Source of the DNA: Clostridia bacterium
GTDB taxonomy: Bacteria > Bacillota > Clostridia > Oscillospirales > CAG-272
Direction: 5' to 3'
Length of the DNA: 51,665 nucleotides
NCBI GenBank assembly: GCA_017472285.1
Contig: JAFUQQ010000056.1
Coordinates: 1-51,665, forward strand
Shown here: piece after piece, positions 25,858 to 34,581 of the stretch
Layout of the letters: each line of letters begins with the position of its first letter
Numbering within the stretch: position 1 is the stretch's first letter
Notes under the pieces: generated by a model
Told to the model about the DNA's origin: nothing
The model's input: only the letters and a program-made list of their open reading frames with translations
The model's database searches: none
Program-made: the position numbers and the translations under genes

Positions 25858-26880
25858 TCAATTATCTGTTTTGGTTTCCGCATCACGCAAAGCCTTTTGT
25901 TCTTTTTTGGTCGATGCGATCACTTTGATCTGATCCTTGACGTAAACACGAATCATCTGATGTTCTTCGGGGAAACGTACTTTGACAAGACCTGTCAAGG
26001 GACTGAGTTCACAAACGATACCACGTCCATCGGGTGTTTCCACAAGAGCTTCCATTTTCGGCATTTTTGCAAGTTCATCTTCATAAGCTTCCTGTTCATA
26101 ACGCAAACAACACATAAGTCTGCCGCAAGCACCGGAAATCTTCTGAGAATTCAGAGAAAGATTCTGTTCTTTTGCCATTTTGATGGAAACCTGAACGAAA
26201 TCTTCCAAAAATTTCTTACAGCAAAAAGGTCTGCCGCAAACGCCGAGTCCACCGATGATCTTGGTTTCATCACGGATACCGACCTGACGAAGATCGATTC
26301 TTGTTTTAAAGATCGCCGCCAGACTTTTGACAAGCTCACGGAAATCCACACGACCTTCCGCTGTGAAATAGAAGAAAAGTTTGCTATTATCAAACGTATA
26401 TTCCGCATCCAAAAGCTTCATTTCCAGCTTATGTTCCGCAATTTTTTCCAGACAGATCCTCTTTGCTTCTTCCTGTTTGCGTTTATTTTCTTCATAAATG
26501 GCATCATCTTCTTCCGTTGCTTCGCGGATCACGGGACGAAGCTGCGGAACTGTCGGAGTCTTATCCTTTTTGTCTTTGTCTTTATCTTCACGAGTCGAGA
26601 TCGTTTCCATCAATTGCGTTTCCGTTACGGTACGGTTACCGATTGCGACAAGACCATATTCGATACCTCTTGCCGTTTCCACGATGGCATGACTTCCCGC
26701 GGAAAGCTGTAAACCTTGCGGATCAAAATAATAGATCTTGCCCGCAGGTTTGAAACGGACACCCACGATATCGTAATTTTTTTCGGGTTCTTCTATCTCA
26801 TCGGAAGTTTCTTCGGCAACGACTGCATTTTCCGCCTGTTCTTCCGTTTCTGTCGTTTTATTTTCTTCTTTTTCTATCAT
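25858..26880 (-). CDS. ricT: RicT/YaaT-type PSP1 domain protein
   Basis: 340 residues. A charged disordered N-terminus (about 1-35) and acidic linker flank a PSP1 domain: YDIVGVRFKPAGKIYYFDP, then ARGIEYGLV, and the diagnostic cysteines CGRPFCCKKF and CGRLMCCLRYE. In Bacillus, RicT with RicA and RicF carries Fe-S clusters and is needed for RNase Y processing of many mRNAs and for sporulation/competence. The order darA-holB-ricT is the conserved Firmicute order (yaaQ ... holB-yaaT), which supports the assignment. The Lys/Asp-rich insert near residue 100 (KDKDKKDKT) is unusual in being so charged. Confidence 0.92.
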   Translation of the reverse strand: MIEKEENKTTETEEQAENAVVAEETSDEIEEPEKNYDIVGVRFKPAGKIYYFDPQGLQLSAGSHAIVETARGIEYGLVAIGNRTVTETQLMETISTREDKDKDKKDKTPTVPQLRPVIREATEEDDAIYEENKRKQEEAKRICLEKIAEHKLEMKLLDAEYTFDNSKLFFYFTAEGRVDFRELVKSLAAIFKTRIDLRQVGIRDETKIIGGLGVCGRPFCCKKFLEDFVQVSIKMAKEQNLSLNSQKISGACGRLMCCLRYEQEAYEDELAKMPKMEALVETPDGRGIVCELSPLTGLVKVRFPEEHQMIRVYVKDQIKVIASTKKEQKALRDAETKTDN

Positions 26881-26927
26881 AAAATCAAATCCTCAATTCT
26901 TATTCCGCCGTATATATAAAGGAATCG

Positions 26928-27929
26928 TCAGACCGCGGACCAGAGTTCGATCGCAAGCATCGCCGCCGTCAGAGAAAGGTTGGTATTGGATCTCATATCC
27001 GAACGGATCGCATCCACCGCATCAAACGATCTTGCAAGTGTTCCCATTGTAAAGAGCATGGAAAGCTCCTCCGCTTCTTCAGCGGTAAAAAAGGCAGCAT
27101 CCGTATCGTCCGCATTCCGCGCACGTGTCAGGTCACCGTAAGCGGAGAGTAAATATGCGGTCAATGCATCCAGATCCTCTCTTGTCTTGATAAAATCCGT
27201 AATCTGTTTCAAAAAATCAAAATAGGACACGCCTCTGTCCTTTGCGACCTGTCCTTCAATCACTTTTTTTGCTGTCGAATACGCGGAGAACGCATAAGCA
27301 TCATCACGCAAAAGAGCCTGCATGGCACCGATCGAACCTTTTGCCATACGAATGGCAAAAGCAAGCTTTTCCGCATCCGAAGAATCGGAAAGTCCGCGCA
27401 TTTTTGCAAAACGGGAAAGAGCATCATCATCAAAAACTTCGAGTGATATTTTCTGTGCGCGCGAACGTACCGTAGAGAGTAAGGAAAGGCTGTTTTCACA
27501 AAGCAAAAACATATAAACGTCCGCGGGCGGTTCTTCAATGATCTTGAGAAGCGCGTTTTGTGCCTGCGGTGTGATGCGGTCAGCCTCATCAAAGATATAC
27601 GCTTTGAAATCAAGTTCGGAAGGTGTCAGATAGACCGTGGAGCAAAAATCGCGGACGGCATCCACACCGATGGTCTTTTTGTCCTCATCCCGTCTGAGCA
27701 TGAGCACGTCGGGAGAATTACCTTCCAGAATCCGTTTGCATTTGCCTTCCCGATCGGATGTTTTGCTGTTTGCGGCAAGCATCGCCGAAAGACGAAGCGC
27801 GAACATCTTTTTTCCCGCGCCTGCCGGTGCTTCCAGAATATAAGCGTGCGCGCATTTCCCCTCCCTGATCAAAGAGGAGAAATACGCCTTTTGCTTCCCG
27901 TTTCCGTAGATATCTTCAAAAAAATCCAT
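26928..27929 (-). CDS. holB: DNA polymerase III delta' subunit
   Basis: 333 residues. RFC/DnaX-like AAA+ clamp-loader protein: opening FFEDIYGNGKQKAYFSSLI, a modified P-loop PAGAGKKMFALRLS in which the usual GKT/S is GKK, DEADRITPQAQNALLKIIEE (Walker B and the family's typical helix) and the sensor region LSTVRSRAQKI. The zinc-binding cysteines usual in delta' are missing apart from one in KCKRI. Delta' is a stator that need not hydrolyse ATP, so a degenerate P-loop fits. Its ATG shares one base with the darA stop (TGATG). Confidence 0.9.
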   Translation of the reverse strand: MDFFEDIYGNGKQKAYFSSLIREGKCAHAYILEAPAGAGKKMFALRLSAMLAANSKTSDREGKCKRILEGNSPDVLMLRRDEDKKTIGVDAVRDFCSTVYLTPSELDFKAYIFDEADRITPQAQNALLKIIEEPPADVYMFLLCENSLSLLSTVRSRAQKISLEVFDDDALSRFAKMRGLSDSSDAEKLAFAIRMAKGSIGAMQALLRDDAYAFSAYSTAKKVIEGQVAKDRGVSYFDFLKQITDFIKTREDLDALTAYLLSAYGDLTRARNADDTDAAFFTAEEAEELSMLFTMGTLARSFDAVDAIRSDMRSNTNLSLTAAMLAIELWSAV

Positions 27930-28261
27930 CAGAAATGCATGAATTTTTCAACGTCGAGAATAAATACGGTCGCGCCGCCCACGCTGACATCAGCATTGAC
28001 AGATGCCATAGAACCGTTGGAAGCACCCATCTGCATTGCTGCCGCGGGAATATTTTTCACGCGTTTTTTGCTGTGCGCCTTAATGATCTCGATCGCACGA
28101 TCCACTCTGTCATCTTCAACGCCGACGAAGAAGGTAGAGTTACCGTTCAGAAGGAAGCCGCCTGTGGAAGAAATCTTTGTGATCTGGTAGCCCTCCGCTG
28201 TCAAGCCTGTGTTGACGAAATGCGCATCGTCGTTGTTAACAATCGCAATAATCAGTTTCAT
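27929..28261 (-). CDS. darA: Cyclic-di-AMP receptor DarA (PII-like)
   Basis: 110 residues, exact family size. MKLIIAIVNNDDAHFVNTGL at the start, the binding motif GGFLLNGNSTFFVGVEDD and the long loop (RVKNIPAAAMQMGASNG) are those of DarA/PstA (YaaQ), a trimeric PII-like protein that binds c-di-AMP. It is the first gene of the darA-holB-ricT transcript, driven by a consensus promoter at 28334-28362. Its output partner is not known in most bacteria. Confidence 0.95.
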   Translation of the reverse strand: MKLIIAIVNNDDAHFVNTGLTAEGYQITKISSTGGFLLNGNSTFFVGVEDDRVDRAIEIIKAHSKKRVKNIPAAAMQMGASNGSMASVNADVSVGGATVFILDVEKFMHF

Positions 28262-28333
28262 AAGAATTTTACCTTTCTTTTGATATTTGAGTCGTTGAAA
28301 CTGCCGCTGGGCGCAGCACGTTCATTACTTATT

Positions 28334-28362
28334 ATTATAACAAAGAAGAAAAGTTTTGTCAA
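28334..28362 (-). promoter_or_regulatory. Promoter of darA-holB-ricT
   Basis: On the - strand: TTGACA (28362-28357), 17-base spacer, TATAAT (28339-28334). Confidence 0.8.
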
Positions 28363-28400
28363 CGAAAAGAATAACAAGAGAAAGAAAACTTTTAAAAATT

Positions 28401-28769
28401 TTATTTTTTCGGATGTCCGCGGAAGATCAGCGCGAAAATATAAGCAAAAAAGACTGCCGCCGCAATGCCGCCCGCCGTCCCTGTCAGCCCGCCCGTCAGC
28501 GCACCGATGAGTCCGCGTTCGTCAACGGCTTTTTTGACCCCCTCGGCAAGTGAATATCCGAAACCGATGAGAGGTGTCGTCGCACCGCAGCCCGCAAACG
28601 AAACGAGAGGCGCATATACCCCGATCGCTGTCAAAAAAACACCAAGCGAAACGTATAAGACCAGAATCCGCGCGGGTGTCATCGATGTCTTATCAATGAG
28701 AATCTGAGCGGCAACACAGATCATTCCTCCGACCAGAAATGCTTTGATCAGATCTCCTATCCATTCCAT
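28401..28769 (-). CDS. spoVAE: Stage V sporulation protein AE (membrane)
   Basis: 122 residues from the ATG at 28769 (MEWIGDLIKAFLVGGM), which has GGAGGGAG upstream; the frame opens further to 28841 but that part overlaps spoVAD. Four membrane segments with the family's GCGATTPLIGFGYSLAEGV motif. SpoVAE is part of the SpoVA channel that moves calcium dipicolinate into the forespore and out during germination. It is the third gene of spoVAC-AD-AE. Confidence 0.92.
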   Translation of the reverse strand: MEWIGDLIKAFLVGGMICVAAQILIDKTSMTPARILVLYVSLGVFLTAIGVYAPLVSFAGCGATTPLIGFGYSLAEGVKKAVDERGLIGALTGGLTGTAGGIAAAVFFAYIFALIFRGHPKK

Positions 28770-28782
28770 AAAAATCTCCCTC

Positions 28783-29784
28783 CTATCCGTTCTGTTCCGA
28801 TGAAATATGCACGAGATGCGCAATTCCCGGAATCGTTGCACCTTGTTTCAAGCTGTTCGGGCTCATGAGCGCACCCGTCGCAAGATATAAGACGTTTTTC
28901 AGTTCGCCTTTTGCAAACCGTTTCAGAATATGTCCGCAGATGACCGATGCGCTACAACCGCATCCCGAGCCGCCACAATGCACGTCCTGAGAGGCTTTTC
29001 CATATAAAAGAAGTCCGCAATCGTTATATACTTTGGTCAGATCATAACCCTCGTTTTTCATCAGCGTACGCGTAATGGAAAGCCCTTCGAGTCCGAGATC
29101 GCCCGTTAAGATCAGATCAAAATCATCGGGCTGTTTTCCCGTTTCCGTAAAATAAGCCGTCAAAGTATCGATCGCTGCGGGTGCCATTGCCGCGCCCATA
29201 TTATTGATATCGTTAATTCCTTTATCCACAATGATCCCCGGCATGACTTCCGTCACATAAGGACCATTTCCGTCAGCAGAAAGAATTGCTGCACCCGATG
29301 CCGTTGCCGTCCATTGTGCCGTTGGCGCGCGTTGTCCTCCGTATTCCAGAGGAAAACGGAATTGCCTTTCCGCTGAACAGAAATGAGAAGAACTGACCGC
29401 CGCACATTTTCGGAAATATCCAGCATTAATCATCAGCGAAGAAAGCATCGTTGCCTCAGCAAAGGTGGAACAAGCTCCGTAAAGACCGAAATACGGCTTT
29501 TCAAAGCTGAGAAGTCCATATGCCGAACCCGTACATTGATTCATCAGATCGCCCGCAAAAATTGCGTCGATACTCTGATAAGAAAGCTCCCCTTTGGAAA
29601 GCGCAAGATTCAAAGCAAGTCTTTGCATCTCGCTTTCGGATTTTTCCCAGGTATCCATGCCAAACTTCCCCGAATCATCATGCAGATCAAAATCCGCACC
29701 CAAAGGACCTTCATGTTCTTTTCCACCCACGACCGCCGCATAACCGACGATGGAAGGCGCATGGTTCAAACGAAGCACTCTCAT
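28783..29784 (-). CDS. spoVAD: Stage V sporulation protein AD
   Basis: 333 residues from the ATG at 29784, which overlaps the spoVAC stop (GGATGA); the frame continues to 29805. Thiolase-like fold: IFAGDLMNQCTGSAYGLL, the conserved YGACSTFAEATMLSS and SSSHFCSAERQFRFPLEYGGQR. SpoVAD is the soluble, dipicolinic-acid-binding component of the SpoVA complex on the forespore membrane. Its presence is strong evidence for a spore former. Confidence 0.95.
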   Translation of the reverse strand: MRVLRLNHAPSIVGYAAVVGGKEHEGPLGADFDLHDDSGKFGMDTWEKSESEMQRLALNLALSKGELSYQSIDAIFAGDLMNQCTGSAYGLLSFEKPYFGLYGACSTFAEATMLSSLMINAGYFRKCAAVSSSHFCSAERQFRFPLEYGGQRAPTAQWTATASGAAILSADGNGPYVTEVMPGIIVDKGINDINNMGAAMAPAAIDTLTAYFTETGKQPDDFDLILTGDLGLEGLSITRTLMKNEGYDLTKVYNDCGLLLYGKASQDVHCGGSGCGCSASVICGHILKRFAKGELKNVLYLATGALMSPNSLKQGATIPGIAHLVHISSEQNG

Positions 29785-30227
29785 CCGATCACCCCGCAAA
29801 GCCAATAGATCACGCCGTAAATCACAGAGGTCAATACCCCGTAAACGATCACAGGTCCCGCAATCGTAAACATCTGCGCGCCGACACCCATGACAAGACC
29901 TTCACTCTTATCGTCAATGGCAGGAGATGCCATCGCATTGGCAAAACCCGTGATCGGAACGAGCGTACCCGCGCCCGCATATTTTGCGATATCATCAAAA
30001 ATACCGAAGCCTGTCAGAAGCGCGGCAAGAAAAATCAGAGTGATGGGAACAAGTGTTTTCGCATTTTCTTCCGTCATATTCAGCATTTTATAAATATGCA
30101 GAAGTCCTTCCGCAAACGTGCAGATCAATCCTCCGACCCAGAATGCCCGCAAACAATCTTTGATGATCGGCGATTTCGGCGCACGCGCTTTCGTAAATTT
30201 TTTATAAGTTTCAGAATCCATATTCAT
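29781..30227 (-). CDS. spoVAC: Stage V sporulation protein AC (membrane)
   Basis: 148 residues. A basic N-terminus, then four to five membrane segments with the family motifs FWVGGLICTFAEGL and AGAGTLVPITGFANAM. SpoVAC is the mechanosensitive channel component of the SpoVA complex. It is the first gene of the operon, with AAGGAAG upstream. A forespore sigma-G promoter is expected, but I could not place a convincing one between 30228 and 30330. Confidence 0.95.
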   Translation of the reverse strand: MNMDSETYKKFTKARAPKSPIIKDCLRAFWVGGLICTFAEGLLHIYKMLNMTEENAKTLVPITLIFLAALLTGFGIFDDIAKYAGAGTLVPITGFANAMASPAIDDKSEGLVMGVGAQMFTIAGPVIVYGVLTSVIYGVIYWLCGVIG

Positions 30228-30332
30228 AACGAATCTTCCTTTTCGATCAAAAATTTTTTCATGATGAAAATATTTTTTCCGGAATGGGCAATATTTATTT
30301 TAGGGAAGTTCTTCCGAAAAACACAAAAGTCC

Positions 30333-30360
30333 TTGACTTTTTCAAAAAATGTGTTACAAT
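30333..30360 (+). promoter_or_regulatory. Promoter of the ferredoxin gene
   Basis: TTGACT (30333-30338), 16-base spacer, TACAAT (30355-30360). The leader is about 55 bases, ending in AAAGGAGA. Confidence 0.75.
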
Positions 30361-30423
30361 ATACTCATAAGTGTGTAGGTGGTACACACCGAAAAAATCT
30401 AATTCGTAAAAGGAGATCTTACT

Positions 30424-30597
30424 ATGCCTTACGTTATCAATGCTGATGTATGTCTCGGTTGCGGCGCTTGTGCAGACGGTTGCCCCGTTAGCGCTATTTC
30501 CGAAGTTGACGGCAAATACGTTATCAACGCTGACGAATGCGTTGACTGCGGTGCTTGCGCAGGTACTTGCCCCGTTGGTGCTCCCGAACCCCAATAA
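30424..30597 (+). CDS. 2[4Fe-4S] ferredoxin, clostridial type
   Basis: 57 residues starting MPYVINADVCLGCGACADGC. It carries two CxxCxxCxxxCP motifs: CLGCGACADGCP and CVDCGACAGTCP, each ligating a [4Fe-4S] cluster. Small clostridial ferredoxins shuttle electrons between pyruvate:ferredoxin oxidoreductase, hydrogenase and similar anaerobic enzymes. AAGGAGA lies eight bases before the ATG, and promoter and terminator make it a monocistronic, probably highly expressed gene. A longer frame on the opposite strand is an artefact of its codon pattern. Confidence 0.97.
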   Translation: MPYVINADVCLGCGACADGCPVSAISEVDGKYVINADECVDCGACAGTCPVGAPEPQ

Positions 30598-30616
30598 TTA
30601 AAAATATCGGTTGAAA

Positions 30617-30650
30617 AATAACAGACCCAAAAGGGTCTGTTATTTTTTCT
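30617..30650 (+). terminator. Terminator of the ferredoxin gene
   Basis: Twelve-base stem AATAACAGACCC / GGGTCTGTTATT with an AAAA loop and a T-run. Confidence 0.9.
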
Positions 30651-30805
30651 TTCGCTTTAGCAATAAAGTTCGCCCTGTGGTGCCTCTGATTTTATTTTTA
30701 TAAATTTTTTTATTTTTTTCAAAAAATTTAATCTTCTTTTCAGAATTGTGGTATAATAGCATATATTTCTATATTTTTCAAAAAATTCAGGAGTTTTTAT
30801 ATAAA

Positions 30806-32023
30806 ATGAATACAGAAAAAAAGATCATTCCCGTGCTTCTCGGCGCGGATCTCAACTGTTACAGCGTCGCACGTGCATTTCATGAAGCCTACGGCGTGAA
30901 ATCCTATGCGTTCGGCAGATATGCCCTTGGTACGACGAAATACAGTAAAATCGTTAAATTTCATATCGTTGAAGACGTTGATACCAAAGAAGTTCTCCTT
31001 CCGACACTCGAAGCCTTCGCAAAAGAACATACGGATGCGCTTCTCATCCTCATCGGCTGTACCGATGCATATGCCGACCTCATCATTGAGAACAAAGACG
31101 TGCTATCCAAATATTATTTCTGTGCTTGTCCCCGCGCAGATCTTGCAAAGCAGCTCATTTCCAAAGAAGCATTCTATGAAATGTGCGTGAAACACGGCAT
31201 GGATTTTCCCCAAACGGTCATCGTGAAAAACACGGAAGAAACCGCAAAATTCGATTCTCTCCCGTTCCCTTATCCGATCATTCTGAAACCCTCCAGCTCC
31301 ATCCGTTATTGGCAGAATCCCTTTGACAGTATGAAAAAAGTATATAAGGTCGATACACCCGAAGAAGCCAAAAAGATTGCGGAAACGATCTTTGCTTCGG
31401 GTTATGACGATTCCCTTATCATTCAGGATTTTATTCCCGGTGATGATTCCCGTATGTACGTTCTCACAGCTTATTGCGACCAGAACGCAAAAGTGAAAAT
31501 GATGTGTCTGGGACACGTTCTTTTAGAAGAACATACCCCCAAGGGCATCGGCAATCACGTTGCGATCCTGACGGAATATCATGAAGAACTGCTCAAGACT
31601 GTCAAAGCATTTCTGGAAGCCGTCGGTTATACGGGCTTTGCCAATTTCGATATCAAATTTGACGAGCGCGACGGAAAATTCAAAATCTTTGAGATCAATC
31701 TCCGTCAGGGCAGAAGCAATTTCTACGTAACCCATTCGGGCGCGAATATTGCCAAGCTTTTCGTCGGTGATGCGTTAGGTACGCTTCCGGATGAAACGGC
31801 ATATATGCAGACACCGATGTTCTGGCATACCGTTCCCAAAAAGATCATATATTCTTATATCAAAGATGAAGAAACGATGCAGACCGTCAAAAAACTCGTC
31901 AAAGAAAAGAAATCCGCATCTTCTCTTTTCTATGCTTGCGATCTGAATATGAATCCTTTGCGCCTTGCCTACGTCACGGTTCATAACCGCCGTTATTTCA
32001 AAAAATATAAACTTTATCCTTAA
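30806..32023 (+). CDS. ATP-grasp ligase, D-aspartate ligase-like
   Basis: About 405 residues from the ATG behind GGAG (MNTEKKIIPVLLGADLNCYS); the frame extends 20 codons further without a good ribosome binding site. ATP-grasp core: PYPIILKPSSSIRYW (Lys of the ATP site), DSLIIQDFIPGDDSRMYVLT, and the metal-binding FDIKFDERDGKFKIFEINLRQGRS. The pattern is close to the D-aspartate ligase (Aslfm-type) group that adds D-Asp to the side chain amine of peptidoglycan precursors. The next gene is an Asp/Glu racemase, which would provide the D-amino acid, followed by a MurE-like ligase. Other ATP-grasp carboxylate-amine ligases cannot be excluded. Confidence 0.8.
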   Translation: MNTEKKIIPVLLGADLNCYSVARAFHEAYGVKSYAFGRYALGTTKYSKIVKFHIVEDVDTKEVLLPTLEAFAKEHTDALLILIGCTDAYADLIIENKDVLSKYYFCACPRADLAKQLISKEAFYEMCVKHGMDFPQTVIVKNTEETAKFDSLPFPYPIILKPSSSIRYWQNPFDSMKKVYKVDTPEEAKKIAETIFASGYDDSLIIQDFIPGDDSRMYVLTAYCDQNAKVKMMCLGHVLLEEHTPKGIGNHVAILTEYHEELLKTVKAFLEAVGYTGFANFDIKFDERDGKFKIFEINLRQGRSNFYVTHSGANIAKLFVGDALGTLPDETAYMQTPMFWHTVPKKIIYSYIKDEETMQTVKKLVKEKKSASSLFYACDLNMNPLRLAYVTVHNRRYFKKYKLYP

Positions 32024-32045
32024 GCGATCACAGAAAGGCAAATCT

Positions 32046-32771
32046 ATGGCAAAAACCCTCGGCATCCTCGGCGGTCTTGGTCCTGCCGCCAGCGTTTATT
32101 TTTATCGTATCCTCACCGAACATACCAAAGCAAATCACGATCAGGATCATCTCGATATCGTTCTTGTCAGCGGCGCATCCATCCCCGATAGAACGGAATT
32201 TATCCTCGGAAAAAGTGAAAATTCTCCCCTCCCCGCGATGATCGACAACGTAAACAAGCTCATCACCGCGGGCGCGGAGCTCATTGCAATTCCCTGTAAT
32301 ACCGCACATTATTTTTACGATCAGATCGAAAAATCTTCTTCCGTTCCCGTGCTGAATATCGTCAGGGAAACGGTTTCTCTCGCCCAAAAAGCAGGTGTCA
32401 GAAAGCTCGGCATCATGGCGACCACAGGCACGGTCATCACAGGCGCATATCAACACGCTTGTCTGGAAGCGGGAATCTCTTTTGCCATTCCGTCCGAACG
32501 CTCGCAACAAATCCTCATGGATATCATCTACGGCAGTATCAAAACGGCAAGAGAACCCGATATGGATGCATTTCTTTCCGTTTGTGATGAACTTTATGAA
32601 AACGGCGCGGATGCGCTCGTGCTTGGCTGCACGGAGCTTTCCCTGATTCGCGCAACAGAGGACCTTGAAAAATATCGGTTTATCGATTCCCTTCTCGTTC
32701 TTGCGGCACGTTCCATCCGTGTTTGCGGAAAAGAACCTTGCGGTTTCGCGGAAATCTATTCTTTGATATAA
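32046..32771 (+). CDS. Aspartate/glutamate racemase family protein
   Basis: 241 residues from the ATG at 32046. MAKTLGILGGLGPAASVYFY is the classic opening of aspartate racemases (GGMGP type). The two catalytic cysteines are in IPCNTAHYFYD and LGCTELSL. It interconverts L- and D-aspartate (or glutamate) without PLP. The gene follows the ATP-grasp ligase by 22 bases, fitting a D-Asp supply role. The conserved Cys pair is intact, so the enzyme should be active. Confidence 0.9.
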   Translation: MAKTLGILGGLGPAASVYFYRILTEHTKANHDQDHLDIVLVSGASIPDRTEFILGKSENSPLPAMIDNVNKLITAGAELIAIPCNTAHYFYDQIEKSSSVPVLNIVRETVSLAQKAGVRKLGIMATTGTVITGAYQHACLEAGISFAIPSERSQQILMDIIYGSIKTAREPDMDAFLSVCDELYENGADALVLGCTELSLIRATEDLEKYRFIDSLLVLAARSIRVCGKEPCGFAEIYSLI

Positions 32772-32875
32772 GCGGCGAGTCGCCGCACCCAATTCTCGCC
32801 TATCTGAAATTTTTCTGCTTCGGAATGAAGCGAAACGGCGAGGTCGCTTTTGAGCAATTGCTTAGTAAACAAAAA

Positions 32876-32992
32876 AGCTCGCCCTGTGGGAGAGCTGTCA
32901 GCGCAAGCTGACTGAGAGGGCAAGCAGTCTATCCTAAAAAAGCCCTCTCCGTCACGGCTGTAAGCCGTGGCACCTCTCCCAAAGTGAGAGGC
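32876..32992. repeat. Inverted pair of interspersed palindromic elements
   Basis: Two copies of a repeat lie head to head. Copy A (about 32876-32922) has GGGAGAGCTGTCAGC-GCAA-GCTGAC...GAGAGGGC; copy B (about 32940-32992) reads the other way with CCCTCTCCGTCACGGC-TGTAA-GCCGTG...CTCTCCCAAAG. Each has its own central hairpin, and together they can fold into a larger one. Similar elements are scattered in gut Clostridia from memory. They fill most of the gap between the racemase and the MurE-like gene. Confidence 0.6.
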
Positions 32993-33026
32993 TTACAAAA
33001 ACTTTTATATGGAAAGGCTTTCAACG

Positions 33027-34508
33027 ATGCAAACCTTAAAAACTCTCGCTCTTACCATCGGTATTCCCGAAAAGGAAATTCCCTCCCCTGAAATGCCGAT
33101 CAATGACATCATATACAATTCAAGAAAAGCCGTAAGCGGTGTGATCTTCGTTTGCATCACGGGCGCGCTTGCAGACGGACACCGTTATGCCGCCGATGCA
33201 TATGCCAAAGGTACGCGCGTATTTGTTTGTGAAAAACCGCTCGATCTGCCGGATGATGCGATTATTTTCCGTGTGGAAAACACAAGACGCGCGCTTGCCT
33301 CACTTTCCGCCGCTTTTTTTGACCATCCCGAAAAGAAGCTCCGTATCATCGGTGTGACGGGCACGAAAGGCAAATCGACCATTTGTGAAATGATACGACA
33401 TATCTTATGTGAAAACGATATCCCCGCCGCATCGATCGGCACGGTCGGTATCCGTATCGGAGATACCATCACACCGACAGGCAATACCACGCCTGAAAGC
33501 TATGAGCTTTTCCGTATCTTTGCGGAAATGGCGGAAAAAGGAATCCGTTATGCCGTCATCGAAGTTTCTTCGCAAGGCATCAAGCTTGACCGTATCTATG
33601 GGATTCATTTCTTTGCGGCGATCATGACGAATCTCAGCGAAGATCATATCGGCGGTGCGGAGCATCCCGATTTTGAAGATTATAAGAATTGTAAGAAACA
33701 GCTTTTTGAACGCTGTGACCATGCCATTTTTAATATGGACGATCCTTATTTTGATGAGTTTCATGCGGTCGGTCATGCAAAAAAACAAACGTATTCCATT
33801 ACGGAAAATGCCGATTGCTCCGCCAAAGCATTGCTCCCGACCGTCACGGAAAAAGGCTTCGGTACTTCTTTTATTCTGACAAAAAATGAACATCATACCG
33901 ACGTTTTCGTACCGTTTCCGGGTGAATTTTCCGTCAGCAACGCGCTTGCCGCCATCACAGCGGCAGAACTTGCGGAAATTTCTCCCGAACACGCAGCAAA
34001 CGTCCTCGCATCCGTTCGCGTAGGCGGACGTTTTGAGATCGTTCCGACAGATATTGCAGGTACGACGTTCGTGATCGACTACGCACACAACGGCGAAAGT
34101 CTGACTGCCGCATTGCAAGCACTCCGCAAATATCATCCGCGCCGATTGATCGCGCTTTTCGGCTCTGTCGGCGGAAGAACGGAAGTACGCCGCAAAGAGC
34201 TTGGTATTGCCGCCTCGGAATACGCAGATTTCTCCATTCTGACAAGCGATAATCCCGATAAAGAACCGCCGATCGATATCATCGCGGATATCGAAAAGCA
34301 TATGCAAAACGCATTGTATACCGTCATTCCCGACCGTAAAGAAGCCATCGAATATGCCGTTTCCATTGCCGAAACGGGTGATATCATCCTCCTTGCCGGC
34401 AAAGGTCATGAAACCTATCAGTTGATCGATGGAAAAAAAGTACCGTTTTCCGAAAGGGAAATCCTTACAAACGCATCTGCCAAACGGCTTGCACAAACTT
34501 TAATCTAA
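33027..34508 (+). CDS. MurE-like Mur ligase, divergent
   Basis: About 493 residues from the ATG at 33027 (AAAGG nine bases upstream); the ATG at 33009 has no visible ribosome binding site. Mur ligase domains: N-terminal substrate domain (INDIIYNSRKAVSGVIFVC), central ATPase with VTGTKGKSTICEMI, and C-terminal domain with TSDNPDKEPP and LAGKGHETYQ. Two family motifs differ from standard MurE: SSQGIKLDR in place of SSHAL-LxR, and TNLSEDHIGGAEHPDFEDY in place of TNLTxDHLDFH. The substrate motif is DNPD, not the DNPR that marks meso-diaminopimelate enzymes, so an L-Lys or other substrate is possible. It may be a paralogue rather than the housekeeping murE. It follows the racemase on the same strand after a repeat-filled gap. 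Confidence 0.8.
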   Translation: MQTLKTLALTIGIPEKEIPSPEMPINDIIYNSRKAVSGVIFVCITGALADGHRYAADAYAKGTRVFVCEKPLDLPDDAIIFRVENTRRALASLSAAFFDHPEKKLRIIGVTGTKGKSTICEMIRHILCENDIPAASIGTVGIRIGDTITPTGNTTPESYELFRIFAEMAEKGIRYAVIEVSSQGIKLDRIYGIHFFAAIMTNLSEDHIGGAEHPDFEDYKNCKKQLFERCDHAIFNMDDPYFDEFHAVGHAKKQTYSITENADCSAKALLPTVTEKGFGTSFILTKNEHHTDVFVPFPGEFSVSNALAAITAAELAEISPEHAANVLASVRVGGRFEIVPTDIAGTTFVIDYAHNGESLTAALQALRKYHPRRLIALFGSVGGRTEVRRKELGIAASEYADFSILTSDNPDKEPPIDIIADIEKHMQNALYTVIPDRKEAIEYAVSIAETGDIILLAGKGHETYQLIDGKKVPFSEREILTNASAKRLAQTLI

Positions 34509-34515
34509 ACACAAG

Positions 34516-34543
34516 AGCCTCACTGATTACGGTGAGGCTTTTG
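34516..34543 (+). terminator. Terminator after the MurE-like gene
   Basis: Stem AGCCTCAC / GTGAGGCT with an eight-base loop and TTTTG, eight bases after the stop codon. Confidence 0.8.
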
Positions 34544-34581
34544 TAATGATGTAAATAAACTATGTAGGCAAGAATATTCCG

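Noticed and set aside
30228..30330. Sigma-G promoter for spoVAC
   Set aside because: Expected for the operon, but no sequence with good -35 and -10 matches could be placed.
30295..30594. 99-aa frame on the - strand opposite the ferredoxin
   Set aside because: The + strand gene has both cluster motifs, promoter, ribosome binding site and terminator.
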